64,000 bases of DNA from Asparagopsis taxiformis (taxonomy: Eukaryota; Rhodophyta; Florideophyceae; Bonnemaisoniales; Bonnemaisoniaceae), in NCBI GenBank assembly GCA_030407315.1, contig JALQPE010001687.1:62001-126000 (forward strand), written 5' to 3'. A program made the position numbers and the translations under genes. Numbering within the stretch: the first letter of the stretch is position 1; the number at the start of each line of letters is the position of its first letter. A model generated the notes under the pieces. That model saw only the letters and a program-made list of their open reading frames with translations, did not search any database and was not told where the DNA came from. Below, piece after piece: positions 29,043 through 39,400 of the stretch.

Positions 29043-31328
29043 TCAACCATCCTCCATTACGCCAAAACCGTTATCAGCAGTGGCTGCATGGCGCCGCTCC
29101 ATGCCCCCATACTGTGGGGCATTGATTTCGACATTCAGGTTTGCACTCAGGTGTCCAGCATATGGGTCAACGACGAAAAGTTCTGCGCCAATTAGTCCTT
29201 GCGCAATCACACAATCCATTACAGCACCGAGGTTTGACGTAATATGCGATTGAATCCAATCCTCGGACACTAGAACAAGTGATGAGCAGCGGTTTACATC
29301 ATCAACGACATGAACAATTCCAGACCCCTCTCCGCTTTGCCACACTTCAACAGCCTCTCTCGTCACAGTACGGCTTGCAAACACATGCCGTGACTGTGCA
29401 CTAGTCCGCTGTTCGCTCTCGACAACGTCCGTTTCTTCCCTTGCTTGCGAGCCTTGGAGACAAGACATGCAGTACACCACCATACCAACTAATTGCTGAA
29501 AAGCTACCCCCACATATTGACTGTACCGCCTTGTAAACTCCTTCTGCCGTGCACCTCCTTTCCCCTTCGGTTCATCCAAACACTCCACAGTAGTCACTAG
29601 CCAAGCATCCAGGCGCGCCAGCGTTAGTATGCTCGTCTCTATGTCCATTACTTGTTCTGGTCGTATCGAATAACCCCTGAAGATGTCCAGCACATTCACA
29701 GCTACTCGGTTGTTAAACCATGCATCACCATTCACTTCCATTTCGAAGCTGTCAGGAACCATGCCTTTGCTGTATCGCAGCTCTGAGAACGGTGCCGTTC
29801 GCCACCTCCCCATATCCAAATCACCGTTGCTTTCCCGTTTCAAAAGCTTCTCAGACGCTTCGCGCTTTTGATCCTCTCGCTCGTCCATCTCAGCTCGCGT
29901 CGTCAGCATCGTGCATCTAGACATTAATTTCGTGTACCCCAGCGAACCGAACAATCTGTCCCTCGCATTACGCTTCCGTGCACTCATCACGTCGGACAGT
30001 TTCTGCGTCACCTTCACTTTCAATTCCTTGCTCCCCGCCACAGCCTCTTGACAGCACACACGCTGCTCCTCATCGGAAAACACATCACACCACGGACTTT
30101 GACGCAGTACGTGTCGCACCAAGTCATTCAGCAGATCACTCTCGTCCCTGTACGAAGGTGTATACCACTGCAGATTCTTGATGATATAGCCCGGAGGGGT
30201 AGCAATATATCCTACACCGTTTTCGCTCCAAAGTGTCCCTTCTACCGGCTCTACCTCGATGGTACGTCCAGTCCAACGTCTCTGCGTTTGTTCCGCTATA
30301 GGGTCCAGCTCCATAGTCTCGTTCTTGCACCACTTTGTCAGGTTTTCCTCAACCGCCCTAAGAACTCCAAGGTATTTCACAGGAATGGCTTTCTGTATTT
30401 TCGACTTACCGCCACCGTGATCACTGATTCTACCTGTTCTCGCAATTGCAGTAAGGCTGGCATTTTCCGCCTGCAGAGTCTTCACCTTAGCCTCCAACGC
30501 AACTATCTCCGTGGTGAGCGCCTTGTTTGCTATGTCCTGGCTAAACACTTTTTTTTCCAGCTCCGCGATCTTCTTCTTCTGCGCATTGATGCGACTCGCC
30601 ATTAAATCGATGGATTCCGGCGGATGCAACCTCTCTGCCCTCACCGTCCCCCCATCTCCCACGCTATCGGGATTATGATGTCCTCCATCGCCAATAGCCT
30701 GACGTCGCGGGGGCGTTACGCGCATATTTGGCACCAATGACAGTCTGTTGTGACGAGGCCCGCACTCCGGCTGCTCTCTCCCCTCAGTACCACCTGACCG
30801 CCGATGATAGTTGGCATCCTGTGAACGTTGCTCAGAAACAACATCCCTTGCCGCTATCCTCGGGTCCCTGACTGCATTACCTGCTGGGGCTGATGTACTC
30901 GGCATAGTTGGCGCAGTGGGGGTCACAGCCTCCAGTGTCTCGGGAACCCCCGGCTGGGACTCCGTCTGCAGCACCTCCGCATCTGCCAACCCGGGAGGAA
31001 CTACCTTTGCCATAGCACTCTGCCGCAATTCCAACATGTTTTGAGCCACTATCATGTCATCATCATGATGTTCACTGTCCCTGCGAGCACGCTTGCCTCG
31101 GTCAAGCCCCATCTCTCTCCGCGCCGTTCCTCCTTCCTCACTTTCTCGCTGCGGATCCCCAGTTCTGCGCCGGTCCGTCTTGCGACTACCGGACCGCGGT
31201 TCAATGCTGCCGGTAGGCCCAGACCGCTTCTTCGCACGGGATTGTCGGGCACTCGATACAGCAGCTGCTGACCGGGTTTTCTGGAGGCCCGGAGGCTTTG
31301 GAGCTTTCTTCGCAATACGCGGCGGCAT
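29043..31328 (-). CDS. coiled-coil protein, 761 aa, probable partner of the TNP2-like transposon
   Basis: ATG 31328. The first 200 residues are basic and disordered with nuclear-localisation-like clusters (KKAPKPP, RAKKRS, DRGKRARRD). A strong coiled coil follows near 235-300 (INAQKKKIAELEKKVF, ALEAKVKTLQAENASL). The central region contains a helical segment (QKLSDVMSARKRNARDRLFG) and the C-terminal half is unrecognised. No catalytic motif is seen. Convergent placement against an intact transposase gene suggests a transposon-encoded DNA-binding or regulatory partner, like the second proteins of CACTA elements; that is inference. It could equally be a host gene. Confidence 0.6.
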   Translation of the reverse strand: MPPRIAKKAPKPPGLQKTRSAAAVSSARQSRAKKRSGPTGSIEPRSGSRKTDRRRTGDPQRESEEGGTARREMGLDRGKRARRDSEHHDDDMIVAQNMLELRQSAMAKVVPPGLADAEVLQTESQPGVPETLEAVTPTAPTMPSTSAPAGNAVRDPRIAARDVVSEQRSQDANYHRRSGGTEGREQPECGPRHNRLSLVPNMRVTPPRRQAIGDGGHHNPDSVGDGGTVRAERLHPPESIDLMASRINAQKKKIAELEKKVFSQDIANKALTTEIVALEAKVKTLQAENASLTAIARTGRISDHGGGKSKIQKAIPVKYLGVLRAVEENLTKWCKNETMELDPIAEQTQRRWTGRTIEVEPVEGTLWSENGVGYIATPPGYIIKNLQWYTPSYRDESDLLNDLVRHVLRQSPWCDVFSDEEQRVCCQEAVAGSKELKVKVTQKLSDVMSARKRNARDRLFGSLGYTKLMSRCTMLTTRAEMDEREDQKREASEKLLKRESNGDLDMGRWRTAPFSELRYSKGMVPDSFEMEVNGDAWFNNRVAVNVLDIFRGYSIRPEQVMDIETSILTLARLDAWLVTTVECLDEPKGKGGARQKEFTRRYSQYVGVAFQQLVGMVVYCMSCLQGSQAREETDVVESEQRTSAQSRHVFASRTVTREAVEVWQSGEGSGIVHVVDDVNRCSSLVLVSEDWIQSHITSNLGAVMDCVIAQGLIGAELFVVDPYAGHLSANLNVEINAPQYGGMERRHAATADNGFGVMEDG

Positions 31329-31510
31329 AATGAAGCTTTCCCGGAAGCGATGGAAGGATTGAGTTGCACGAGATACAAAAAAGATTGCTGTATAGTGTCG
31401 GTAACCACAACGGTCTGCGATGAACGTTCAGGTCAGGTCAAGTACCGGATAATACGCCAACAGCCCAGATTGTATACGGTAGGCAGTCATCAACAGTATT
31501 TAATGAGGTA

Positions 31511-31765
31511 CAATTACAGCTGTAGAGCTAGGCCGCGAGCACCCCTATGTCCGGAAGACGTCCTGATTTGAATTAAAATTTGGGCTATTCTCAAAAACAT
31601 GCACATGTGAACATGTTTTTGAGATGGGGGTGTGCCGTACGGCACTTTCGACCGCCCAAATCGATGTTTTCTGCAATATTTTTTCTGCCCTGAATTGTAG
31701 AATTTCTGGGCCGGACAGCAATGCAACTGAGCTGGACATCCACCGGGCGTCCATTTCAACTTGGT
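31511..31765 (-). repeat. KpC-type repeat unit, left inverted copy beside the methyltransferase-SET gene
   Basis: I use KpC as a local label for the repeat containing CCGTACGGCAC and the hairpin CTCAAAAACATG / CATGTTTTTGAG. This copy is inverted relative to those at 41937, 43322, 43680, 48459 and 48849. Its outer part (CAATTACAGCTG...GCGAGCACCCC) matches the outer part of the copy ending near 43940. It therefore forms an inverted pair with the right-hand copies around the methyltransferase and dioxygenase genes. Confidence 0.75.
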
Positions 31766-31986
31766 CGTGTATTTTGCATCTGCACGCATAACAGCATCCA
31801 AGCAGTCAGGTTCACTGCTCGGACGAAGTGCATCTAGAGTGTGAACGATTGGATTTTGACAGGCGAGTACTGCTCAATAGGTTTCACCCTGGAGTAATGG
31901 TGGCTGGACATGCTGCATTATATGATATACTTCAACTCTGGAACGTAGCTTTATTTGTAGTCGAAATGAAAACATCTTTCGTGACC

Positions 31987-34588
31987 CTAATTCCATGCTC
32001 TAAACGCTGTCCCATAATGAACGTAGAGCTCCTGCCCCGGACGGATATCGCGGATTGCACGTACTACAATGATCTTCGGATTTTCTAGGTCCTTCGCCTT
32101 GAGCTTCTTCCCCGTCGAACCGCTGCTGTAGTTCTCGACAAACTCGACGTTGGCCATCCGCCTGGTGTCTTCCGCCGGAGTGTCCTCACCTCGCAAATAC
32201 CGCGGGTCGTTGATGAACTGCGCCGAACAGAACGGAGCCGGAACAATCCAAATTGGATGCTCGATGTTTTCGTCGTCCTCCGCTGTTGCATACAGCTTGA
32301 TGGCATACATCAAGAATGTTTCCTTCGTTATCGCCATGTGACCCTCTCCGTACGCGAACCTCATCGACTCCTTGCTCATATCAGAGTACACAACAGTTCC
32401 GTAGTATGCACATACTTCGTCGCCAACATTAAATGTCTGTTCAGCGAAGAGCCCTCTTCCTGCATTTGGATGCTTAATCAGCGATGGTCGAACGCTCAAT
32501 TTTTTCGCAACACAATCGTGTGCCCGCATCACGCGAGGGTTTTCAGTTTGCAACCAGCGGCGCAGGGAAGGTGGCCAATAATGTACCGGTTTTTCCATGT
32601 GCTCGTGCGACGCAATCGACTCTGGGCACAGCTGCCAGAGGTACTGCCGAATATATTTCGGGAACCTCTGGTACAGGGGAAGGCCAGGTGGGGGTTCGAT
32701 GATCCTGCGTTCCCTCTGCGTACGCATCGTGACAGAGGGGGACGCCAAGAACTTTTCAGCACTCTGTTTCGCTTCTGTCGTGACCCTCATGTCAGTGTTG
32801 TTTGAAAGAATTACACGTGACATGACTGCACACAGCTTTGGAAGCGATCGTGCCACACACAATTTGTCCATGTCACTGCCAACGAAAACACGGTGCTCAG
32901 GCAAGCTCATAGCTGCTTTTCCCGTTGCGAAAGTGCCAGAGAATGGATCGACAACAATATCACCAGGCTGTGAATGCTGGCTGATCAACTCCATCATGAG
33001 AGCGACGCTCTTCTGCTCTGCACGAACTCTGACCGTAGCACCGGTTGTGCTCCTTGTTCGCCACACCATCTCATTCGAATCGATGGCGGGCATATTGATG
33101 GTGACGTTGCACCACGCCGGGTACGTGCCGTCCATGTATCCGTGGTTCCTATAGGCCACCATCTCGCTTCCAGTCTTGAACGGAACACCTCGCTTCCAGA
33201 AGTGGATAGCGACCTCTGCCATGTTCATGCGTTGGTACCTCTTCCGCCCCGGCATTTGATAGAGGTGCCCAGGTAGTCGGACAAACAACAGAGGTACCTC
33301 GTCAACGAAGAAAACTGAATTCCGAACGACGTCCTCCTCCTCCTCGTCCTCCTCATCCGCACTTTCTTCGCCACTGTGCTGCGATGCTTCGGAGTCCGAA
33401 TTCATGGACGTAACCTCTTCTTCATCCGACCCGTCATCACTGGCAGCAGCATCGGTTGGGCCTTCTGACTGCGGTCCTTTGTACGTTTCCAAGTAATAGA
33501 ACCATTCGTAGAACTGCAAAACGGAGCAGAACACGATGCCGTGGCCACCGGGGCGCAACAGCTCGTCAAACACTTCGATGCTAGCCTGCATATCTTCTGC
33601 AGTTAGCCTGTCGTACGAAGAGTTGGAATCGTTCCTCTTACGACGAACATTGTAGGGCGGATCTGTCAGAATGAGCTGAACGTTGCCCGTGATGGGCACG
33701 TGTTCTCGGCTCTCGTCGGCACTGACCAAATCTTCGAAAGGGACGTCATACACCCGGCAATACTGACTCATTTTCGAAAGAAAGTCTTTTGCGAGAGCCT
33801 GCCCTTCACTTTCCTGCTCTTCTGTCGCATGGGGTGACGGTGACGGGGGAGACGGCCCTTGGGCAGTAAGACTGGTCCTCCCAGGTCCAAGTTGAAGCCT
33901 GGTTGTGTGTCTTGTCGACGGAACCAAACCTCTCCCTCCTGTGTTGCGACGAGTGGGAGTGTCATCAACCGGCTTGGGGACCTTTTCTGCGTCCGCGGCT
34001 TGTGGTGCCGGGCGGAGGACAGCCATAACGTCTTCGTCGAGGGTGTCAAAGTACGCTGGCAGCTTGTCCGGATTTCCGCTTGACAAGTATATTTCCAGCG
34101 CCCCCCAGCGGTCGGACTCCGGCCAGGTGTACAGGTCCGGGTTGACGATAAGAAACTGCAACCGGTCGAAGAACTTCCTCACAAGGTCCCTAAATGCACT
34201 GTGCTGCGCACTGGTTCTTGTCTCTACTTTTCCACCATATCCATCAGGATGAGATAGGGGAGCTTTGTCGTGGTAGAGATCTAGCTTCTGCTCTATCGGT
34301 GCGAATAGACCTTCATCGAGCACGTCAAACCAATGCTCACTGCTGTCGAAAATGATGTACGGCGCCATCAACTCTTCGAAGCTGGAAAACTTTGCGGCGA
34401 AGGCCACATCGGTCCAAGCATGGTATAAAACTTGAACCACGTAACAAGCTCGATTAGTGCTTTTCCGATGGGCTGGGACGCGTGCGGCTTCGTTCCCCTC
34501 CTCGGCCGCGTCGCCTATTCGGCGACGCGGCAGGTTCTTGTTGTGATTTCGGATGATAGACAACGCTTGGAAATACATCAATACCTCG
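31987..34588 (-). pseudogene. methyltransferase-SET gene interrupted by copia, downstream part
   Basis: This is the main part of a type A gene, continuing in phase from 40998-41595 once the copia element and one CCTCG duplication are removed. It contains a helical domain homologous to the intact paralogue (ACYVVQVLYHAW against FVVDRVLAAW), motif IV LTDPPYN at 33652-33663, an acidic Glu/Asp tract, AdoMet motif DPFSGTF near 32932-32949, and a C-terminal SET domain (NAGRGLFAEQTF, CAYYGTVVY, FINDPRY, ELYVHYG). Catalytic motifs look intact. Part of it could be expressed from an internal start or from the antisense flank of the LTR. Inferred function: amino-methylation of DNA plus protein-lysine methylation. 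Confidence 0.82.
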
Positions 34589-35084
34589 TGTTGACTCACT
34601 GAGAATGGGCCTGGTAGGCCTAATTCCGTGAGAAAACTTTGACCCTCGATTTCTCTATGAAGGAGTGGTCTGAGCGCTCTGAAACCTATCTCATCGTATT
34701 CAGCGTGCCCGAATTACCGAATTAGTCGGGTAGCAACTTCTCCGGGGCTCCTACGACACTCCATTACGGAGTAACTGGCCTCTGAAGTTTCAATTTGTTT
34801 GTCATAGTTTCAATTAGTAATTAGAAATGCCAGGATGGGTTGCCATCATGGCAGAGGGAAAATGTTATGATAAGTGTACACGTGTGGATGATATGATAGA
34901 GAAGCCCACGTGTACCAGATTGGCAGCGGGTGCTTGCTAGGACAGACTGTCAGTGACAGTCTGTCTGGAGCAGCCTTGAACAGGCTGTCCTTAGCACCGC
35001 CGGCGCACCTCGGCGAGAATACAAATTATGTAGTGAGCTCGCAGATTCAGTAAACGCTCGGTAAGCGACCAAACTTTATCAACA
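34589..35084 (+). repeat. 5' LTR of the plus-strand copia element
   Basis: 496 bp, starting TGTTGACTCACTGAG and ending TTTATCAACA. It contains a tandem 8-bp duplication absent from the 3' LTR. Confidence 0.93.
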
Positions 35085-35111
35085 GGTTATGGGCCCAGTG
35101 CGCTCGCTCGG
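35085..35111 (+). promoter_or_regulatory. primer-binding site for initiator tRNA-Met anticodon arm
   Basis: GGTTATGGGCCCAG immediately follows the LTR and is the complement of the anticodon arm of initiator tRNA-Met, as in Drosophila copia. The same site is in the other element. Confidence 0.75.
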
Positions 35112-35466
35112 GTCGTTTCTTATTCTCTAGCGCTGCGGTGAGTGTCTCTTTCGCGTCGGCGTGTGTCTTACCTTCCTCGCCTTGTTTCTTCTCGTTTTGT
35201 CTTCTTTCCTGCGCGTCCTCCTGCTCTCGTTCTGCGCCTCCGTGCGCTTTCGCTCGCCTGCGCGTCGCGTTCGTCGCGCTCGCTCCTGCGGCGCCGCGGT
35301 CTTCCTCGCCACCCGGCGTCCGTCTCGCCTCCCCTCGGCGTACTATCGTGTCATCTGACTGCCACAGTGACAACATCTACTGCCATCGTGACACAAAAAT
35401 TCTGTCATCAAGTGACATCTCTTGGACACATCGGATCATTCGCTGGAGCTATCTCGCGCCAAATAC

Positions 35467-35556
35467 AAAAATTTCTTCCCGCTCTCGCTGGGACTCGAAC
35501 GCACGACCGCGAGATTCCACGCTGCACAGCACGTCTTAACCGCTGAGCTACTGGCC
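35467..35556 (-). other. antisense tRNA-like Pol III unit in the copia leader
   Basis: On the minus strand, A-box TAGCTCAGCGGTTAAGACG, B-box GCGTTCGAGTCC (35491-35502) and a five-T run at 35467-35471. The acceptor and T stems pair poorly, so a functional tRNA is unlikely. Position and orientation match the first copia element. Confidence 0.45.
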
Positions 35557-35729
35557 CACTTAAGGCCAACATACTGGAATCGACTGCTCCTAATAAAAGA
35601 CTTGTCTATACCTTTCTCAACTCGGTTCTGCTCTTGTAAGTCAGCAACCTTGTCCTGATCGGTATAGCATTAATAAGTCACACAACAATAAACTTCTGCA
35701 TTGGTTAACGTACTCATTCATCTTCAAAA

Positions 35730-35826
35730 GTAAGTTATACCTTTCATCTTTCGGTCAATTTCAAGGTTTAGACCTTAGTACTGATCGGTATAACTGCTAA
35801 CCTCTTCTCTCTCTCTATCTCCATAG
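35730..35826 (+). other. 97-nt intron that builds the zinc-finger start codon
   Basis: Donor AAAA|GTAAGT at 35730 and acceptor TCTCTATCTCCATAG ending at 35826. The last exon base A (35729) joined to TGTCT (35827) gives an ATG in frame with the zinc-finger ORF. A second strong GTAAGT at about 35635 would not create an ATG. Confidence 0.6.
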
Positions 35827-36245
35827 TGTCTAGTAGTGACGAGGATCGCATCGAGCCGAATAACGAGCAGCCAGCTCCGAGGCTTCGACGCGACGGTGAA
35901 TCTCTTCGCGACCGTGTTTTCCGAAAGGCGTATAGCATCGCCGAAAGAAGGGACAATAAGAAGAAATACGCCGCTCACAAGGCTGCAAACCGTTCCAGGT
36001 GCTCTCACTGCAACGTATATCTCAATTCCGCTGAGTCCAGAGCTGCTCATCTCAACGGATCCAGACACAAGAAAACCATCGAGCGCCTCAAGGAGGGTCC
36101 TCTAAAAGTTTGCAGGCCCTGTGGTGTCATCGTCCGGACTCAGAGTGAGTTCGACAACCATCTTCGCGGCAACCGCCATCGCAGTATTGCGAAGGCCCTG
36201 GAAATCACCAAAGCTTCCAAAGCTTCTTCTTCCTCCGATAAGTAG
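35827..36245 (+). CDS. copia-encoded double zinc-finger protein (exon 2), 139 aa
   Basis: Ser/Asp/Glu-rich start (SSSDEDRIEP), a basic helical segment (RDRVFRKAYSIAERR), then two C-x2-C-x12-H-x5-H fingers (CSHCNVYLN...SRH, CRPCGVIVR...NRH) and a Ser/Lys tail. Finger spacing is that of U1/matrin-type zinc fingers, known for RNA or structured nucleic acid binding. It is conserved at most positions with the protein at 23809-24230. It precedes gag by about 185 bases. The role is unknown; candidates are RNA packaging, export, or interference with host silencing. Confidence 0.75.
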
Positions 36246-36430
36246 TTTCTCTCTCTCCTCTAGACACTAGAAATCTAGCTGATTTCGTATCGTTAAACCT
36301 TGCTTTCTTGTTCTCCATCCACTTCGCTCTTAGCTAGACAGTCTCTATCCTATAGATCCCAGCTTGGTCCTCGACGACTATCGGTTGTCCACTTGGGAAG
36401 GGTCGAACAGATAAGACTTACTGCAGAGCC

Positions 36431-39400
36431 ATGGAGAGCAATACTTCCGGCATCCGCATCGAGAAGCTGGATTATTCAAACTTCCACTCATGGAAGCAGA
36501 AGATGGAACTCATCCTTGGCCACCGCGAGGTGGACGACATGATTGATCCTAATCTTCGCCCTAGACGTCCGACAGACCAAGAAGAGCTCTTAAAATGGCT
36601 CCGCAAAGACAAGTCAGCTCGAATGGCCATCGGAATTACCTTGTCGGATGAAATGCTCAAAAATGTTGCACACACCACGACTGCCTTAGAAATGTGGCAA
36701 GAGATCTGCAACGTGCATCAAAGGCACACTCTCCTAAACAAACTCGCTGCAAGGCGCGACTTTTACACAGCGACTATGAAGCCAGGTGAACAGATGCTCG
36801 TATACATCAACCGTGTTCGACAAATGGCAACGGTACTATCAGCAATGGGCGTCGACATTGATGATAAAGAAATGGCTATGGCTGTTCTCAATGGCCTCCC
36901 ATCTTCCTTCCAGACGCTGATAACCGCTCTTGATGCAATTGGAGATGAAGATCCTACCTTCACATTCGACAAAGTTCGCAGTCTCCTCCTTCAGGAAGAA
37001 CGCAGGGCAGCTATTTTAAAACCGGGAAGTTCCTCAACAGACACAGCCGCTCTACTTTCCAAGTCTGGAAAACAGTTTGGGAACAACCGGAAGAAGTGTA
37101 CCCATTGCGGTCGAACAAATCACACCGAGCCATATTGCTGGCAGAAGTATGGAAGACCATCTCGCTCCCGCTCGAATAATAAACCACGCAGTTCTCCGAA
37201 CTTGTCTCTGGCGCAGGGGAATATTGGCTCTATGGCAGCCGTAGCCACTGAGACTGAACTGAGCAATGATGAAGAAAAGGAGTACGTCTGCCTTTTATCA
37301 GCCTGTTCGGATTCAGCTAAGTCGGTACAAATCACATCTACATGGTACATCGACTCCGCTGCTACCTCACACATGACCTTCGATCGTTCAATGTTTGTCT
37401 CGTACCGTTCCGTGACTCCGTTCCAAGTGATTCTCGGAGACAAATCCACTTCTGTAGCAGTAGGATGTGGCGATGTCAAACTGTCACTCCTTGTCAATGG
37501 GAAGGCAAGAATCTGCGTACTTCGGGACGTTCTCCACGTCCCCTCTTTCGTGTTCTCACTCATATCCGTTAGTACTCTCACAGCTCGAGGCATTGGAGTT
37601 CAGTTCACGAACAATGCAGTCCTCTTAACCCAAAACGGGGAATCAATAGCTACTGGCCATAGACGCCACGGGCTCTATGCAATTGACCTCTACATGCCCT
37701 CCAGAAATAAACAACAGCCCTTCGAGTTAGCTTGCATCGCGTCACTGCAGCTGTGGCATGAGCGACTTGGGCATGTTCACAAAAACGGAATCTCTCGTAT
37801 GGCAAAGACATCAGCGGTCAAAGGACTCCGAATCAAACCTGAGCAGTCCCCACCTGAAAATCTATGTGAAGGGTGTGTTACTGGTAAAATGCCTCGTGCT
37901 GCTATCCCAAAATTCTCCGAGACAAGAGCCTCCGAGCTTCTCCAACTGATCCACACAGATCTGGCAGGGCCAATGGAAATACGTTCGAAAGGGGGAGCTC
38001 GATACTTCGTGACCTTCATCGATGATAAGTCTCGCTGGCTAACTGTGTATCCGCTCCACCGTAAGTCGGATTGTTTCGATGCATTCCAACGATTTCTGCG
38101 CCTCACTGAAACTCAAACAGGATGCAAACTTCGTCAACTACGCTCAGACGGAGGGGGAGAGTACTTCTCAAACGAATTCAGCTCTTTCCTTGAAGACAGG
38201 GGTATCCAACGTCAAACTACCTGTGCCTACACTCCCCAACAAAACGGAGTTGCGGAACGCATGAATCGCACCCTTAAGGAACATATGCGGGCCATGCTTC
38301 TCCACAATTCCACTCCATTGGAGTTCTGGGCGGAAGCACTTTCTTGTGCTGCCTACATTCGCAATCGTCTCACCAGCCGTGCTCTCCCCGCTGGAACCAC
38401 TCCATATGAGCTATGGTATGGGCGGAAGCCAAACATTGCACACCTGCGAACATTTGGAAGCATTTGTTGGTACAAACTCCCGAACACACATCTCCAAGCG
38501 CTCGATTCTCGTGCTGTTCAGGCTATCATGCTAGGGTATGCAACATCACAGAAGGCATATAAACTGTGGGATCTAACGAATGAGAAAATAGTTGTCTCTC
38601 GCGATGTCGTTTTCGAGGAGACGAGGTCGAGGAAACTACCGTCACATCTAGACATTACTGGAGCTGATGTCAGTCTAGAAGATACCTCACAAGACCCAAT
38701 GAGGGAAAAACCTTATGGAGGAACTCCCAGAAATGAATCCTCTTCCTCCCATTCAGGTTCAGATTCGGACCATATTTCACCTCAATCACCTCCGCCAACG
38801 CCATCCTACAGTCAAGATGCCTCGTTACTCAATGCTCCCCGTAAATCGTCTCGCACCCGCAAACCTCCGAGTGAGTGGTGTAAAACCACTGCACTCGTCA
38901 CTACCGCGCCCGATCCTACTCCAGAACACCTCCTCACCTTCACTGAGGTGACCAAGGGGGAGGAGAAAGACCTTTGGATCGGTGCCATTCAGTCTGAAAT
39001 GAATTCCCTTTATACAAACCGCACCTGGATTTTGGTCCCTCGCAGTGAAGCTGTCAACCTACTTTCATCCAAATGGGTGTTCAAACGCAAAGATGTTGTC
39101 AGTGAAACTGGTGAGCACTCGGTCAAACATAAAGCTCGCCTGGTAACTCGGGGATTCCAGCAGAAGTACGGTGTTGACTATGCTGAAACATATGCACCGG
39201 TTGTCAAGTTCTGCACTATTCGCATGTTCTTCGCTCTCACTGTCCATCACGACCTCCATTGCGATCAAATGGACGTCAAGACAGCTTTCCTCTACGGAGA
39301 CCTCGAACAAGACATATACATGGAACAACCGGAGGGCTTTGTCGACCCGAAGTATCCTAATCATGTTTGCAAACTGCAGAAAGCTTTGTATGGACTAAAA

